A stretch of 64,000 bases of DNA from Megaleporinus macrocephalus (taxonomy: Eukaryota > Chordata > Actinopteri > Characiformes > Anostomidae): NCBI GenBank assembly GCA_021613375.1, contig CM038710.1:27715763-27779762 (forward strand), written 5' to 3'. Shown piece after piece: positions 23,336 to 35,326 of the stretch. The notes beneath the pieces were generated by a model. It did not search any database. It worked only from the letters and a program-made list of their open reading frames with translations, and was not told where the DNA came from. A program made the translations under genes and the position numbers. The first letter of the stretch is position 1. Each line of letters opens with the position of its first letter.

Positions 23336-23767
23336 CTACAACACAAACAGCCGGCTGGATCTCTTTCCGAGAGCTTTGAGCAGATGCTTGTTTAGCTTGG
23401 CTTTCTGCGACGTCCTCTCCGCTCTGGAGGTCTCCATCAGTTCCCTCAGCATGTGGAACGTCAGGTCCAGCGAGGTTGGCTTGTTTCCCGTTATTCTCTT
23501 CGTCCTCTCCGCTTCGTCTCCGCGCGCTCCGGGGTTTTTCACGCACGTGTGGGAGCGAAGCGCGTTCAGCTCCGTCAAGAAGGCCGAGCCCTGCTCCCCC
23601 GCGGAGGAATCTACTCTGTTCGCCAGCGCGGTGCTGCGGTGATAACCATCCGCGGGTGGAATCGCACTAAGCTTGCCGCTGCGGTGAACGGCGGCAGGCT
23701 GCGCGCTCCATACGCGAGAGAGGAAGAGGGCGCTGTGTAGCAGAAAGTGAGCAGTTATCCTCATCAT
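23336..23767 (-). CDS. crh2: Corticotropin-releasing hormone family precursor, probable CRH2
   Basis: This 143-residue frame lies in a single coding exon, as in CRH genes. Residues 1-22 form a signal peptide (MMRITAHFLLHSALFLSRVW). A pro-region follows, then ERTKR (87-91), a convertase site. The predicted peptide is residues 92-133 (42 residues) with Gly134 as amide donor and Lys135-Arg136. Its core SLDLTFHMLREL matches the CRH/urotensin-1 class, not urocortin-2/3 (which have SLDVP); RAE and the late Asn (126) are also conserved. CRH2 peptides are expected to act on class B CRH receptors. A splice acceptor (TTTTTTCCACTCTGTAG) at 23781 fits the usual 5' UTR intron. The gene lies between dnajc5 and tpd52l2, mirroring human CRH near DNAJC5B. 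A seven-residue tail SSRLFVL after GKR is odd, as CRH precursors normally stop at GK. The alternative is a diverged crh or urotensin-1 duplicate. Confidence 0.85.
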   Translation of the reverse strand: MMRITAHFLLHSALFLSRVWSAQPAAVHRSGKLSAIPPADGYHRSTALANRVDSSAGEQGSAFLTELNALRSHTCVKNPGARGDEAERTKRITGNKPTSLDLTFHMLRELMETSRAERTSQKAKLNKHLLKALGKRSSRLFVL

Positions 23768-24073
23768 TCCCGCGACACGCCTACAGAGTGGAAAAAACGT
23801 AAGAAATAAGAAAAAGATAAATTAAAATAAGTAATAAGCAGTAACATATTTAAGTAGGTCTGTGTATTTGATAGCCTGCCCTGTTTTAAACCGGATCTAT
23901 TTTCAAGTCTATAAACAATGCTGCGTCGAAAACCACACACTACGCAATACTGTCCGTATAGCGTGTACTATTGGATGGGCTGCTGACGGTGGTCTAGTAA
24001 TTGAACTTCCTAGTAGTAGTTTACGGTTTTGGAAGCAGCCCAAGTCTTAGATTAAAATTAAATGTAAGCTTAC

Positions 24074-24127
24074 CTGCTTTGTGTTAGCCTTAGTTGGATT
24101 GTTATTGCTGTGCCTTGATGTTTTATA
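24074..24127 (-). promoter_or_regulatory. Candidate crh2 TATA box and short 5' UTR exon
   Basis: On the minus strand, CTATAAAACA (TATA box, 24121-24128) is followed about 47 bases on by a strong donor, CAAAGCAG|GTAAGC (exon end 24074). Together with the acceptor at 23781 this gives a 293 bp intron directly before the crh2 exon. Farther upstream, TTACATCATCAT (about 24200-24213) resembles an ATF/CREB-type site. The arrangement matches the TATA-plus-small-first-exon form of CRH genes, but exon 1 would be very short, so this is a hypothesis. Confidence 0.4.
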
Positions 24128-24629
24128 GACTGTGAAACAGTAAAACCCATTAGGATTTAAAAGTAGCTTCATATGCATATTATACCCCGAGCCCCCATAT
24201 GATGATGTAAGGAGGGAATTGGGATACTTTGCATCAGTGAACTGAGAATGAATATATTTTTAAAAAAGAAAAAATAAAGCAGACGGGAGACAAGGGAATA
24301 GTTTATGTAGACTGCTGATGCAAGGATCGCACTATAGCCCCTGTATAATTTGCAGAAGAATATATTTAGATTTGGGACCTGTTGTAAATGATCTATTTAT
24401 GAATTTATAAAAGTAACAGCGAAGAATGCTTCAAAAAGTGCTCATAGAAGATATATGTCAAATTCCCCAAGAAGCAATATTTTTGAATATTTTCTAGTTC
24501 CCAGCTGATTTGGCTCTCTGTAGATAGGCCTGCTTGTAAATGCAACTCACTCTTCATCATTGGCAAACTGGAAAATAAAGAAAAATGAACAAATTGGAAA
24601 GAAAAGGAAAATGAACACAATAGGTATAC

Positions 24630-24960
24630 TCCACCCAGTTTGCCGGTCTAAGTCTGTGCCCTTGATTAACCCTTATAAAGCCCACTTGCTCTCCAAACAA
24701 AAGGTCGATATACACCCAACATACACTACCCATTATGGCCCCACACTGTATATCTATGATTAACATGTATGGACTGCTGCTTAGGGGGCCACATGTAGAC
24801 TGAGAGCAAAATGAGTTGGGTTCAAAATGGGTTACCATGATGGGGCCGATTATATAGTGCACCAAAAGGACCCTGATACCCTCAGCCCAGTCCAAAAGGG
24901 GTCACCTAGTTGGGGTTTGTCATTTACCCCATCGTGAACCCACATCAGAATCTTATAGGT
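24630..24960. repeat. Possible dispersed repeat between crh2 and tpd52l2
   Basis: A GC-richer block with phrases such as TTGGGTTCAAAATGGGTTACC, split here as GGGTTCAAAATGGG and TTACCATGATGGGGCC, resembles low-complexity dispersed repeats common in fish. No inverted ends were found and no second copy is in the window, so the call is weak. Confidence 0.3.
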
Positions 24961-24993
24961 GTTTTGGTTGCACAGTACTTCTTAAAAAAAGAC

Positions 24994-24996
24994 AAC

Positions 24997-25028
<32 letters not shown>
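24994..25028. repeat. (TAA)n microsatellite
   Basis: Eleven or so ATA/TAA units. A stretch rich in AACGTT-type motifs follows at 25060-25230 and may be another fish dispersed repeat. Confidence 0.9.
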
Positions 25029-25029
<1 letters not shown>

Positions 25030-25399
25030 CACATTTAAATCTATAGAAACTGCCCAAACACAGTTACGATGTGACAACGTATCGTTTTGGTACACACAAG
25101 CTATCACTACGTTGAAATGCAATTCTTCAAAAAGGTTGTGACGACGTTATCAGACAACGTTGTAAGAACATAGTAGCAACGTTTTGAAACGTAGTTGCAA
25201 CGCTGTAGTAAAGTAGGCAACGTTGTGTGTTTGTTAGGCTGTTTTTGTTTCCATCATATGAGCAAAACACTCTTTGTAAGTCCACCCTAACTTTTGTTTC
25301 AAATACAGTACAGTGTAATTATTTACACTGTATTGCGTTTACACTGTAAATAGTTATAATAAAACGATGTGCATGTATGTGTATGAATGAACCGCGAGC

Positions 25400-25598
25400 T
25401 GTTTTTCTTCTTCTGTCATGGAAACGCATTACTGCTACGTCATCGTCGTGTTCCGGAAGCGCGTGCCTCGCTGATAATTAAAGCCAAAGCTGCTCGCTGA
25501 AAGTCAACAGAGCGACGACCAACGATTCCGCTCGAAATATAAAGCTTCTCAGGACTGTATACGCTCTCTGAGTATTTACCCGTATTTGCCCAGTCAGA
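25400..25598 (+). promoter_or_regulatory. tpd52l2 promoter and 5' UTR
   Basis: Just upstream of the tpd52l2 start codon lie CTACGTCATC (about 25435-25444, CRE/ATF-like) and TTCCGGAAGC (about 25451-25460, ETS-like), in a locally CpG-containing segment. No TATA box was noted. The arrangement is typical of broadly expressed genes. Confidence 0.55.
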
Positions 25599-28500
25599 AT
25601 GGATTCTACGAACAGCGGTAAGGAGTTTGATGAGATTAGAGACTACAGGTGTCTTAATGTGCTGTGATAGCTGACAGCTAGTCAATTAGCTAGCTAGCTA
25701 ACTAACTTAGTCTCAGCGTTGAAAGCAGAACAGAAGTCTGGATAAAGTCAGGACAGGTCTCACCTTCGCAGTCAATACTGATACCTGCTTAGCTTTTCTC
25801 AGCGGATGTTAAATTATTTCTTTCTAGTCCTTTATTTAGACTGCTTAGAAACTAATGTTTTGGTGTTTTGGATGCGTTAGCTGTGCAAGCGAGTCCGGTA
25901 TTAAATCATAAGGCCACTGAAAATGTAGATGCGGTCCAGATAGACATGTCATGTATTTCTGTTGGCGCCACGTCACCTGCAGCTGTCCCTTAAGTGTGAA
26001 CAGTCATCGTGTTCACCATCCATGATAAGCTTTGTGCAGTGAATAGTCATAACACTAGACAGATAATATAGTTTCAAATCCACTACTTTCCAATAGGATG
26101 AGTGGTAAGGGGGTATACCTATTAATGAGTCTTCAATTCTGGTTAAAGATATTCAGTTGACTGTGAAATCTTCCTTTATGTCTTCTGTTCTAAGAGATGT
26201 AACTGGGTTGCTGTTTTGTTGGTTTGGGCGTAGGCTCCATGATGAATGAGGCCAGTGGCGGAACTCTGCCACCAGGACTGACCGAGGAAGAGGCTCTGGA
26301 GTTGCAGCTGGAGCTCACAAAGGTACTGGAAGTCTGTTTTCCAAGAATGCCAGGCTGAACTGAACTTTTATTCTAGTTCAGCTCCTAATAACCAGCAATT
26401 ACCAGCTGTGGGCACATTGATGCCTAAGTTTAAAGAGTAAACAAAGATTGAGGAAATGTTTGGTGTATGCCCTTTCCAGGTAGATGATGAAATTCAGACA
26501 CTGAAGCAGGTTTTGGCCGCAAAAGAGAGGCATGCTGGGGAATTGCGGAGGAGGCTGGGTATAAGCCCTCTTTCAGAGTTCAAGAACAACATCACCAAAG
26601 GCTGGCATGAAGTCCAGTCTTCCAATGCGTGAGTACTTCCTGTTTGGTACAACAACATGCATCCCTAAATGTTTGATTTATTGCTTAATAACAAGGGGAC
26701 ACTTATGGCTTTTATATTTGTGGGATCACTCTTTTCCATATTTATTTCCTCTTCATCACAATAGTTTCTGTTACTCCTGTGTTGGATGGGGCTCAGTAGC
26801 TAGACTCTCAATATATTTTCCACTACATTTCTGCTTCTAGTTATATGCGAACCTCTCAGACTCTTGGGGACTTGAATCATAGAGTTACATCATCTAACCT
26901 GTGAGTTTTCTTTCTCACTTCTCTTCTCATGTCTGATTTTATGTTTCGTGCTGCTGTTCATGTCATCTGTCTCCCATCTGTCTGTCAGTTCCTTTTCTCT
27001 TTTTCTTAAGTCCCTTTCCCCAGATTGGTTTGTAATGAAGGAAAGGTGCTAACTTGTAGAACTTAGGAGTTAGTCTGCTTCATTGTCATGTAATTTTTAT
27101 TGGCAACTTATTACCAAATAGTGACCACATAAGATTACAATTAAGTACCATGCTTTAGAAGTCAACTAACTATGCTTTATACTTACAAAACTGAAGCTGG
27201 CTAACTTTTAAAGCTTTGCTAGGGGCTTTCAGGATTTCCAGCCCAAAAAGTTGACAAAATAATGGGAATGTTTTGAATTGATGAAAATGGTACGAGAACA
27301 GTATAAATATATATAGTATAGTATGGCACTGTGTACCATTAAGCCACCTGTTAAACAAGTTTCTACTACAAAATAAGCAACAACATCAAACAAAAAATAT
27401 ATCAATAGGTGTGTCTTGTTGCTAAGCCACAAAAAATAAGTCAAAATGTTTTAAATATGAAAAGAGACATTATTTTGTCTGCGATGCTGAAACAGTTTGG
27501 TGGTAATATGCCCTCATATGTCTTTTCTGTGCTATTATTGAGAATCTGTTTGGTCATTTTACAGAAATGAAACCCCCGCTTCAGATTTTCCCTTTATTTT
27601 TAATTTAGTGGTTTTCTTTTCCTGCTATAGGGTCTCTCTTGGTTTTAAGAGACACCTGCGTTTATTTAGCAGCTGGAACTTTCTAGAATCTTTTAAATGG
27701 ACAGATGTTGGATATTTCTGTGCTACTGTATGCTGTTTGTTTTCATCCAGAAATAAAATTTTCATTTAGAAGAGCTGAAATTGAAGTATAGATTAAGTTT
27801 CTTGAAGGGTTTTTGGCTGTTTGGCTGTTAACAGCTGATATACTACAGGTAAAACACATTTTCACAGTACAGATCTAGCAGGAAAGAGAAGTCAAACCGG
27901 TTTTAGAAGTCTGTCAACTCTGAGGGTTAGACATATGTGAAATATTTCTCCACTTCTCTGTAGGCCACTGTTCACCTAAATCCGTTTTGATAAATGGTAC
28001 ATTATAAAATGCACATCCTGCCATCACATGTATAGTTTATTATATTTGTAGGTAATAAAATGATTGTGCCTTTTCTGGAATTCATTTTATTTCAAAATAA
28101 CAATAACATCTATGCATTTCTCTAGTCAAGTCCTTTGTACTGACAATTTGTGTTTGTGTGTTACATTACAGTTACCTTACAGCTTCTGCCACTCTGGAGG
28201 ACATTAGCCGTTCTGATGCGTGAGTTTGATTTATCTTTTGTGTTTTGTTACACGTTTTTTATGTCACATTTTCAGAAGCTTTTAGAATAGATAACAACAC
28301 TTCTGACTAGAGCTACGATTGAAGAAAATTTGTGTTTAAAGGTATTGGTTTTGTTACAAAGCTTTTTTTTTTTTTTAAGGCTTACATTCACATGTTGTGT
28401 TAATCTATTAAAATAACTAATAGTTGTTGTTCAGAAGGATGTGTTTCATTTTTTCAGTGATTTTTGTCACTGAAAACTACTCTAACAGTGTTCTAATTAT

Positions 28501-31500
28501 GATTTGCTGAAGTACTAATGCAGTTTCTGATCATCACTCGATCTTGGTCTTGCTTTAATATGAGGATAAGCAGGTGTCACAGTTGTTGTAGTGCAGGCAG
28601 ATTGACCATGGGGGGTTTGTGATGGGATACTGGTATGGTTAAAATGTAGGTGAACAGAATGCAGTTAAAGTTTCTATTTGGCAAAAATATTTAATTGGGA
28701 TTTATTGACAGTATTGTAAGTTGTTAGCTGATGTCTACTTAAACATTATGTGTGTTTGGTTGGTGATTCCTGGTTATACATGCCTATTTACGTGCGAGAA
28801 TAAAATATCTCATGAATAATTTGATGAGGTCTACCTCAGTTTGCTGGTTCACAGTGGAGCACCACAATGATCGCACAGAAGAAACAAAATAGACATAAAA
28901 TGCATAACTGTGTAAATAAACTAGGTTGTCAGACCTATAGTAGCTACTTACTTTTGACAACAACACAAAGTATATTAAAGTTATGATGTTACAATGTAGG
29001 GTTTTGGAATTGGCCTTTTTTACTGTCCTTATTTGTAAATGCATGATTTGTATTTGAAGGAGGAAAACACAATGTTTGAAGTTCATGTTATGTAAGTTCC
29101 AGTCACCAAACACTCTTTATTCATCTATGACAATGTAAATACGTTTTTTCTTTCTGTGGCACCTTTAAGTTTGAAGACCAGCGTATCAACTTTGTCTGTG
29201 TTGAGACTGGCTATAATAGGAATTGCAGCTCTTGTGATGAGTAAATTGCACTTTTTCAAAGTGTGCTTCTGAAATAAAAGAATGAATCTTTCAGTTAAAT
29301 GGATTGAAGATGATATGGTAGTGTTGAATAGATGTGAATGCTGGACTGTTTGTCCATTGCTTAGGCGTGTTTAGAGCAGGCAGGCTGGGGGAGCAGCTGA
29401 TGGGATTGAGAGGTTAAACTGGCTCAGTGGCTTCTGATTATAGCGTCTTAGCCAGGGGTAAGGTCAATGTGCACATTGTGCAGGCTATGTTTGTGAGAGA
29501 AAGCAAGAACGAGTTTGTGTTGTGATTGTTGTCTTTGCACATGGATGTACATCTTTGTAGGAGTGTGTGAATGAATCCTCAGCAACTGCACCTTGCTTTG
29601 CCTGCAGTCATGCCAGAGAAACAGGTGCTCAAGTGTCAGCTGTTAAATGCTGTTTTCACTGCGTAAGCATTTAACAGATATTTTAATAGAGTCTTTAAAG
29701 AAGGTTTCTCACAATTTGAATGATACCTAACCTTGACTATAAAATTGATATCCTACATTTAAATCAGCAACACTAGTTTGTTTCTTTTCTTCTGCTAGCT
29801 CTTTTTGTTTCTAGTTACAGTAAAAACATTGCTGTGTTACAGGCAATTCCCTATAAAAGTACTGTAAGCTACCGAACCTGTCTTTATAACTAATTATGCT
29901 GTATCCAAAGACTTGCTGTTAAAGGGGAATTCCTCCGGTTTTGTGAATAATACTCTACTGTTTCTGATTAACACATTGTGGAGATGTAAACACTCCTGTC
30001 TTTCAGCGTGTGTTGATTTGCATGGCGCAGACACAGAAGTGTACAGATTCAGATGCCTTTATAATAGTGGTGAACCAAGGCTCACGATGTCTGCAATGCA
30101 ATTGTTACCATTTTATCTACTATACAGAATGACCAGTGAATCTATAGACGGATTTTTATATGCAGTGTAGATAATAGTACAGCATCTGTATTTATTCCTT
30201 AGAATTCCCTGGATATACCACTCCACCATGAATGGATCTTCAGACATAGGTTTTAGACCAAAACAATTATATTTTTGGAAATCAGTGTTTCAGGCATCAT
30301 AAGTTTATTCACAGCCATTTAATGTAATAACTTTCTGTGAGGGAGCTTTTAGAGGAATTAAATACTCCTAATGCCTGGTTCCTCTCAGCACCACTGTGAA
30401 AATGTGACTGCAGATTTCTCTGGAATCGTGGTGGGTAAGTCTTCTGAATCTGGCTTTTAGTTTGTGATTTCCCTGCTGTAACATCTTGGTAATTAGCTAA
30501 TGAGTTGAATCTGGAGTGCTTGAGCAGGAAAATCGCCCAGTCACGCAGGAATCTCTTAACTCTTTCATATCAAGGCATTCTAAATGACATTGTCTAAAGA
30601 CTTTGTCTAAAAAATAAATTATTTCAAGTTGTTTGCACATTAACCCTCAAATTCATCACATGGCTGATGATGTTTTGTTCTGGGTCATTCTGGTTAACCT
30701 TGTAGTTATTTGTTTTTAATACCTGCTGGCTAACATTTAACCCTGTTTCTACATACTCAGCAAGTGATAAAAAACTGAACTGTCTCCTAATTAGTCTCTT
30801 TTCTGGATCTGCAGGTATAAGAAGACTCAGGAGACTCTCTCCCAGGCTGGTCAGATGACGTCATCAGCTTTGTCCACAATGGGCTCAGCTATCAGAAATA
30901 GATTTGGAGAAATGAGGTTAACTTTCACATTTATCTTTTGTTCCATCCTCTTTTCTGTCTACCTTTCCACATTACCCTTTTCTTTTTCTCTCTCTTTATC
31001 TTTGCATGTTTTCTCCCTAAATCTTCTAAATGTTTTTGTAATAGTATCATAACTGAGTCAGGAGAAAAGAACAGTAAAATATGGTGTGCAAGTTTTATTT
31101 GTAGGATTCTTAGACAGGACATTTCTGAACCACATCCAAAATTTTCTTTGCATGTAGAGTGGAATTACACATTTCCAACCCGAGGTCTCCAACTTACAAT
31201 GTAGTTTCAAAACGGTTGTCTTTTACTCTCTTTGTTCAATTAGTTTGTTCAATGAGTCAAAATCAGCTCAGCCTTAAGATTTTGTTGCTGAGAGCCAACA
31301 CTTTATTCAAAATTCATAAAAAAAAACATAAAGGAATTCTTGGAGAGATATAAAAGTATACAAAATAAATAAAAGGAAAATAATGAAATAAAATAATGTA
31401 ACACGGTTTAGGTTATGCAGAATGTTTATTACTTAAAATGTTCTCAGATTAGCATTCAGTATTTCAGATACAAAAACAAGCCAGTATGTGTTCATATCCC

Positions 31501-33798
31501 ATGAGTGGAAACATGACCCTACCTAGGTTTGAACTAGGTGCAACCCAACACTCCTTATCAAACATAGATTATGAATGATTTGCTTTTCTATTTTCCAATG
31601 CTGTATTTTCCTACCTCTCAGTCCCAAACCACCTCTTAGATCTGTCACCTGAACTTAGCTCCTTAGCTTTGACCAGGTGTTGCCTTTTGTTTGATGAATT
31701 TGTTTGATGGTTGTATTTGCTTCCTTTAATGCTGCATTGGGCTGCTCAGGGCTTTGACTTACACTAACTCACCTGGGTAAGACATTGCTGAGGAAAAAAA
31801 AAGCTGCAGTTATTTTACTAACATGTTCCAACACTGTGAATGAAGTACTGTTTATGTAATGCCTGTGATTCCTGTTTCTCAATCCACCCTACTTTGGGAT
31901 GGTTCCCTGGTTGCAAATTAAGCCTAGTCTTGGACTAAATTGCTGTGCTAATGCAGTAGAGATTAGGAAACTGAAAGATTTATGGGCTGGGTTTAGCACT
32001 AAAGGACGTCAAAGGCAGATTTTCTGAATAGAAAGGGGAAGAAATATTGTAACCATTGTAAAACTAGTCAGTGTTCTGTTGGTTGGCCAGTCTGAACAGA
32101 GTGGGCAAATATTGAAAATGAGTTTAATAGATCCCCTTTTAACAAAGCATCTGACTAAATAGCAGTGGCTGTTTTTAGCATTTTTAGTCTAGGATTAGGC
32201 TTTTGTCCTCTAAACTATTTTGAAGGTAATAATTGTTGTTTTTTTGATTGGATTACTGTGCTTTACTCTTCGCTTGGCTGGTTACTTGCTCTAACGCTTC
32301 TGCTTCTGTGTTCTCACTGCTCTCTGAAGTAACAACTACTCCATGCGACACTCCTTAAGTATGCCCGCTATAAGGTAAAGTACTAGTTACACTAGGCCTG
32401 TTCTTTTCCTCTTTCTGTCTTCCATCTGTTGCTGTGCCCCAGTGGTTTCTAAAACTGGTTCCCAAGTGGCTCCTGCAACACTAACATACTTGGGGGTATT
32501 ATAGTCTTTTTAGACTTTTGGCTGAAATAATTCAGTTTACTGAGAAATCCAATTTTGTGAAGTAACTCCTCATTGAGTTAATGAATGTGTTTAAATGAGG
32601 AGTAGCATTTATATTTGCAGTATATGTGCATTGTTTAGTTTACTTAGAAAGCACATAGTGAGTTTTATGGTGTCCTTAAATGCCTTATTTGTCTTATTCT
32701 GGTTTGCAAAACTGTTTTAATTTGCAACACATTTGTGACACAAGCAAGTGGTTTTTGGTTCTAGAGTTTTAACCTTTCCTCTGCTTCTCTTAGGAACTCG
32801 ACAAGCTTCAAATCCTTTGAGGATAAAATGGTAAATATGAAAGTAAAAGACACATTTTCCTAAGTATTATAAGAGTTTTGCAAATTGTCACAGTTGCACT
32901 TTTTTACATTTTGTCAACTAACGGACTAAAAGGATAACAAGTATTCAGACATTAAGTATGTGCTAAGATTGTTTAAACAAAGATATTAACTGGTAGTAGC
33001 AATAAAATAAACATACAACATCATAATAACATCAAAAAACATAATTAAAAATGATGCAGAACACTTTCTGCAGTAGATAAACTTTTTGTGTTATAATAAA
33101 AATAATATGATTTTATTTTTGTACAGCTGTTCAGAGCTGTGTTTGCTAGTAATGTAATAGCTGTTTTTAATTATATTCAAATTTCTGTTATATTGATAGT
33201 GATTGAATTAAAAGTTCCATCGTTTTGTTTTAATAAATCAAACATAATTAAAACATATGGTCACACCTGGCAAAATTTGCTCTAAATATCATATTATTTC
33301 AAAGTGTGAAATGTGTTTTGACACTAACTTTAAACCAATTCTATACTGTAGTTCATAAAAGAGCCTATATTTTGGTTCTGTGTTTTGAATTTAGGTTGAA
33401 TTTAGGATATTTTATTGTTGCTGTGATAAATTAGGTCACAATACTCCTGAGCATGTTGTGGATATCGTCAGTACTAAAAGAACACTGACCGTCTACATTA
33501 CATAGCGAGTTAGTTCTGTTTAATTGTTTAATTCTGTTATACAACATTGAATAAAATCATTGTAGTATTTGTACTTTGTGGAAATATTACATCTAAAAAA
33601 AACAAATTAAACATCTTGAAGTATCGCAATATAGTATTTTTGCCATGTTTCCCATCCTTACCCTGCTTTGTGGGCAGTACTAATGTAAATACACAATCAC
33701 AACTTACTCTGGTTTGTTCTTTAAAGACCAAGGTAGTCGGAAGTGGATCAAACGGTGGAGATGCACACCCACCGCCTGGCAACAACTCAAACTTTTGA
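25599..33798 (+). CDS. tpd52l2: Tumor protein D52-like 2 (TPD54)
   Basis: TPD52-family proteins are small coiled-coil proteins that dimerise and act in vesicle traffic; TPD54 is known on small intracellular nanovesicles. Nine coding exons join without a break: 25599-25617, 26234-26322, 26480-26628, 26841-26900, 28172-28219, 30815-30916, 32330-32374, 32794-32830 and 33727-33798. They give 206 residues. The coiled coil (about 23-65) contains EEEALELQLELTKVDDEIQT; then come GISPLSEFKNNITKGWHEVQ, YMRTSQTLGDLNHRVTSSN, and SFKSFEDKM near the end. The 45 bp exon at 32330 is in frame and skippable, as with known alternative TPD52-family exons, and encodes RHSLSMP, which fits a 14-3-3 mode II pattern (RxxxSxP). 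The extra exons 26841 and 28172 (60 and 48 bp) also keep the frame if skipped. Confidence 0.96.
28786..29000. repeat. Dispersed repeat family R2, copy 1 (tpd52l2 intron)
   Basis: Shared ordered blocks with 36480-36700 include GATTTGCTGG-like, CACAATGATCGCACAGAAG, AATAAACTAGGT and GCTACTTACTTTTG. The family is not recognised. Confidence 0.55.
30320..30435 (+). repeat. Dispersed repeat family R4, copy in tpd52l2 intron
   Basis: CTGTGAGGGAGCTTTTAGAGG followed by GCCTGGTTCCT and a CACCAC-like block matches the order seen at 63425-63515 and 63625-63710. Confidence 0.5.
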
Positions 33799-34961
33799 GT
33801 AGGAGAAACCCGTCAGCACGCTGATGTCTGTGACCCATACAACCCTGTGACCCTCAATGCACTCCACTGAGAGCGGGGAGATGCCTCACGAATAAACAAA
33901 TAAGATTGTACTAAGGTCCCAGAATGCTGTACTACTGCTATTTGTTTAGAAGGCAAATTCTTGGTTAGGCTTCCGTGTAAGTATCAAACTCTTTCCCCAA
34001 CCTTGTAAACGGACAGTGGCAGTACATAATGGGCCTCTGCTTTTTTGGAACAAATATTTAGCAAATGGTACAAACTGCTACAGAGAAAATGTTCTGTGCA
34101 CTATTTTGTTTTTGAATGTCTAAAAAGGTTTTTGGAATCCTGTCTACTCTGATGTTACCAGTGAATGTAGTCGTTTGATGCAATTCACTCATGCCTAGAA
34201 GCAGCATGACAGTTTGGAGCATCATAAGCGCTTCATTACGCACTGTAGAAAACAAGCTAAAGCTTCCTGGGCAGTATAAGGCGCTGCTCTTGCATATGAT
34301 TGTTACATATTATACTGCTTATTAAATGCTTATTACTCAGGGCAAAAGGTGCTACTACTTACAGTACAATGTGACTAACCCAACACATACTTCATAGCTG
34401 TTTTCAGTGCTTTGCGGTATACAAGGTTAACCCCTCCCAATAGAAATTGGAATTATTTTGTTTATTCATAAACTATAAACTTCACTTTGCCCTGCTTATA
34501 CTGACTAGCTGCTTTTTTCTAATCTGGAACTCTAGGCATAAATGAAGGAGTCTGTTAATTATGTATATATTTTCTGGTATTTGGTTAATGTGTTTTTTTT
34601 TCTCCTGTGGTTTAATATGGTGAAACAGGCTTTTAGTTTTAAACTTTAATACAAGGGCTTAGTTTACCTAGTTTACCAGGCAGATGGTGAGGTGGTTTAA
34701 TGTGATCAGGGACGCTGAACCTGCACACTTGTTACTCGTGTGGAAAGTTATATATAAATCGGTTTCTTTTCACAATTCTTTTGCAATATTAAATACTTTT
34801 ATTTGAATTGCAAACATAGCAACATGGATTACAATAATTAAACCTGAGACTGTATCCTTTCATGATCGTACATGAAGCTGACCGCTGTTTCTGTGCTTGA
34901 GACTTTAAGGTCATGACATACTGGGGTTCTGGGGTAATTCAGATTGTTATCTAAATGCTTA

Positions 34962-34967
34962 AATAAA
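34962..34967 (+). promoter_or_regulatory. Probable polyadenylation signal of tpd52l2
   Basis: AATAAA about 1.16 kb after the stop codon, followed by a T/G-rich stretch. This would end a 3' UTR of about 1.2 kb. Confidence 0.55.
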
Positions 34968-35326
34968 GATGAGGTAAAAATGTTGTCTTTGGTTCTTCTT
35001 GTTTAAACTCTTATCCAAATCCTTGTAATTATCATGTAATTGGATTATGTGATAATCGTACATGTCATATTCATCTTAAAGGTATTAATTATAGCTATTA
35101 AATTTAACATTGCTCAGTCCTCCTTGCTGCAGGCCTTTGGCTGCAGATGAGATTCTTGGCTTATCTAACAGCAGGTGGCGTCAGAAAGCATAAAAAGGCT
35201 CATCTGAGTGACTGTACTGTTTAAAGAAATATTTTTTCCTGTTGCAAATGTCTTTAAAATATAAGGCTGTTTGTATCAATTGTATTAGTTCTGCTTAGAA
35301 TTGCAAATAAAACTTAATAAATGAAC

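Noticed and set aside
23376..23740. Plus-strand open frames opposite crh2
   Set aside because: They mirror the GC-rich crh2 exon. Only the minus strand has signal peptide, cleavage site and hormone core.
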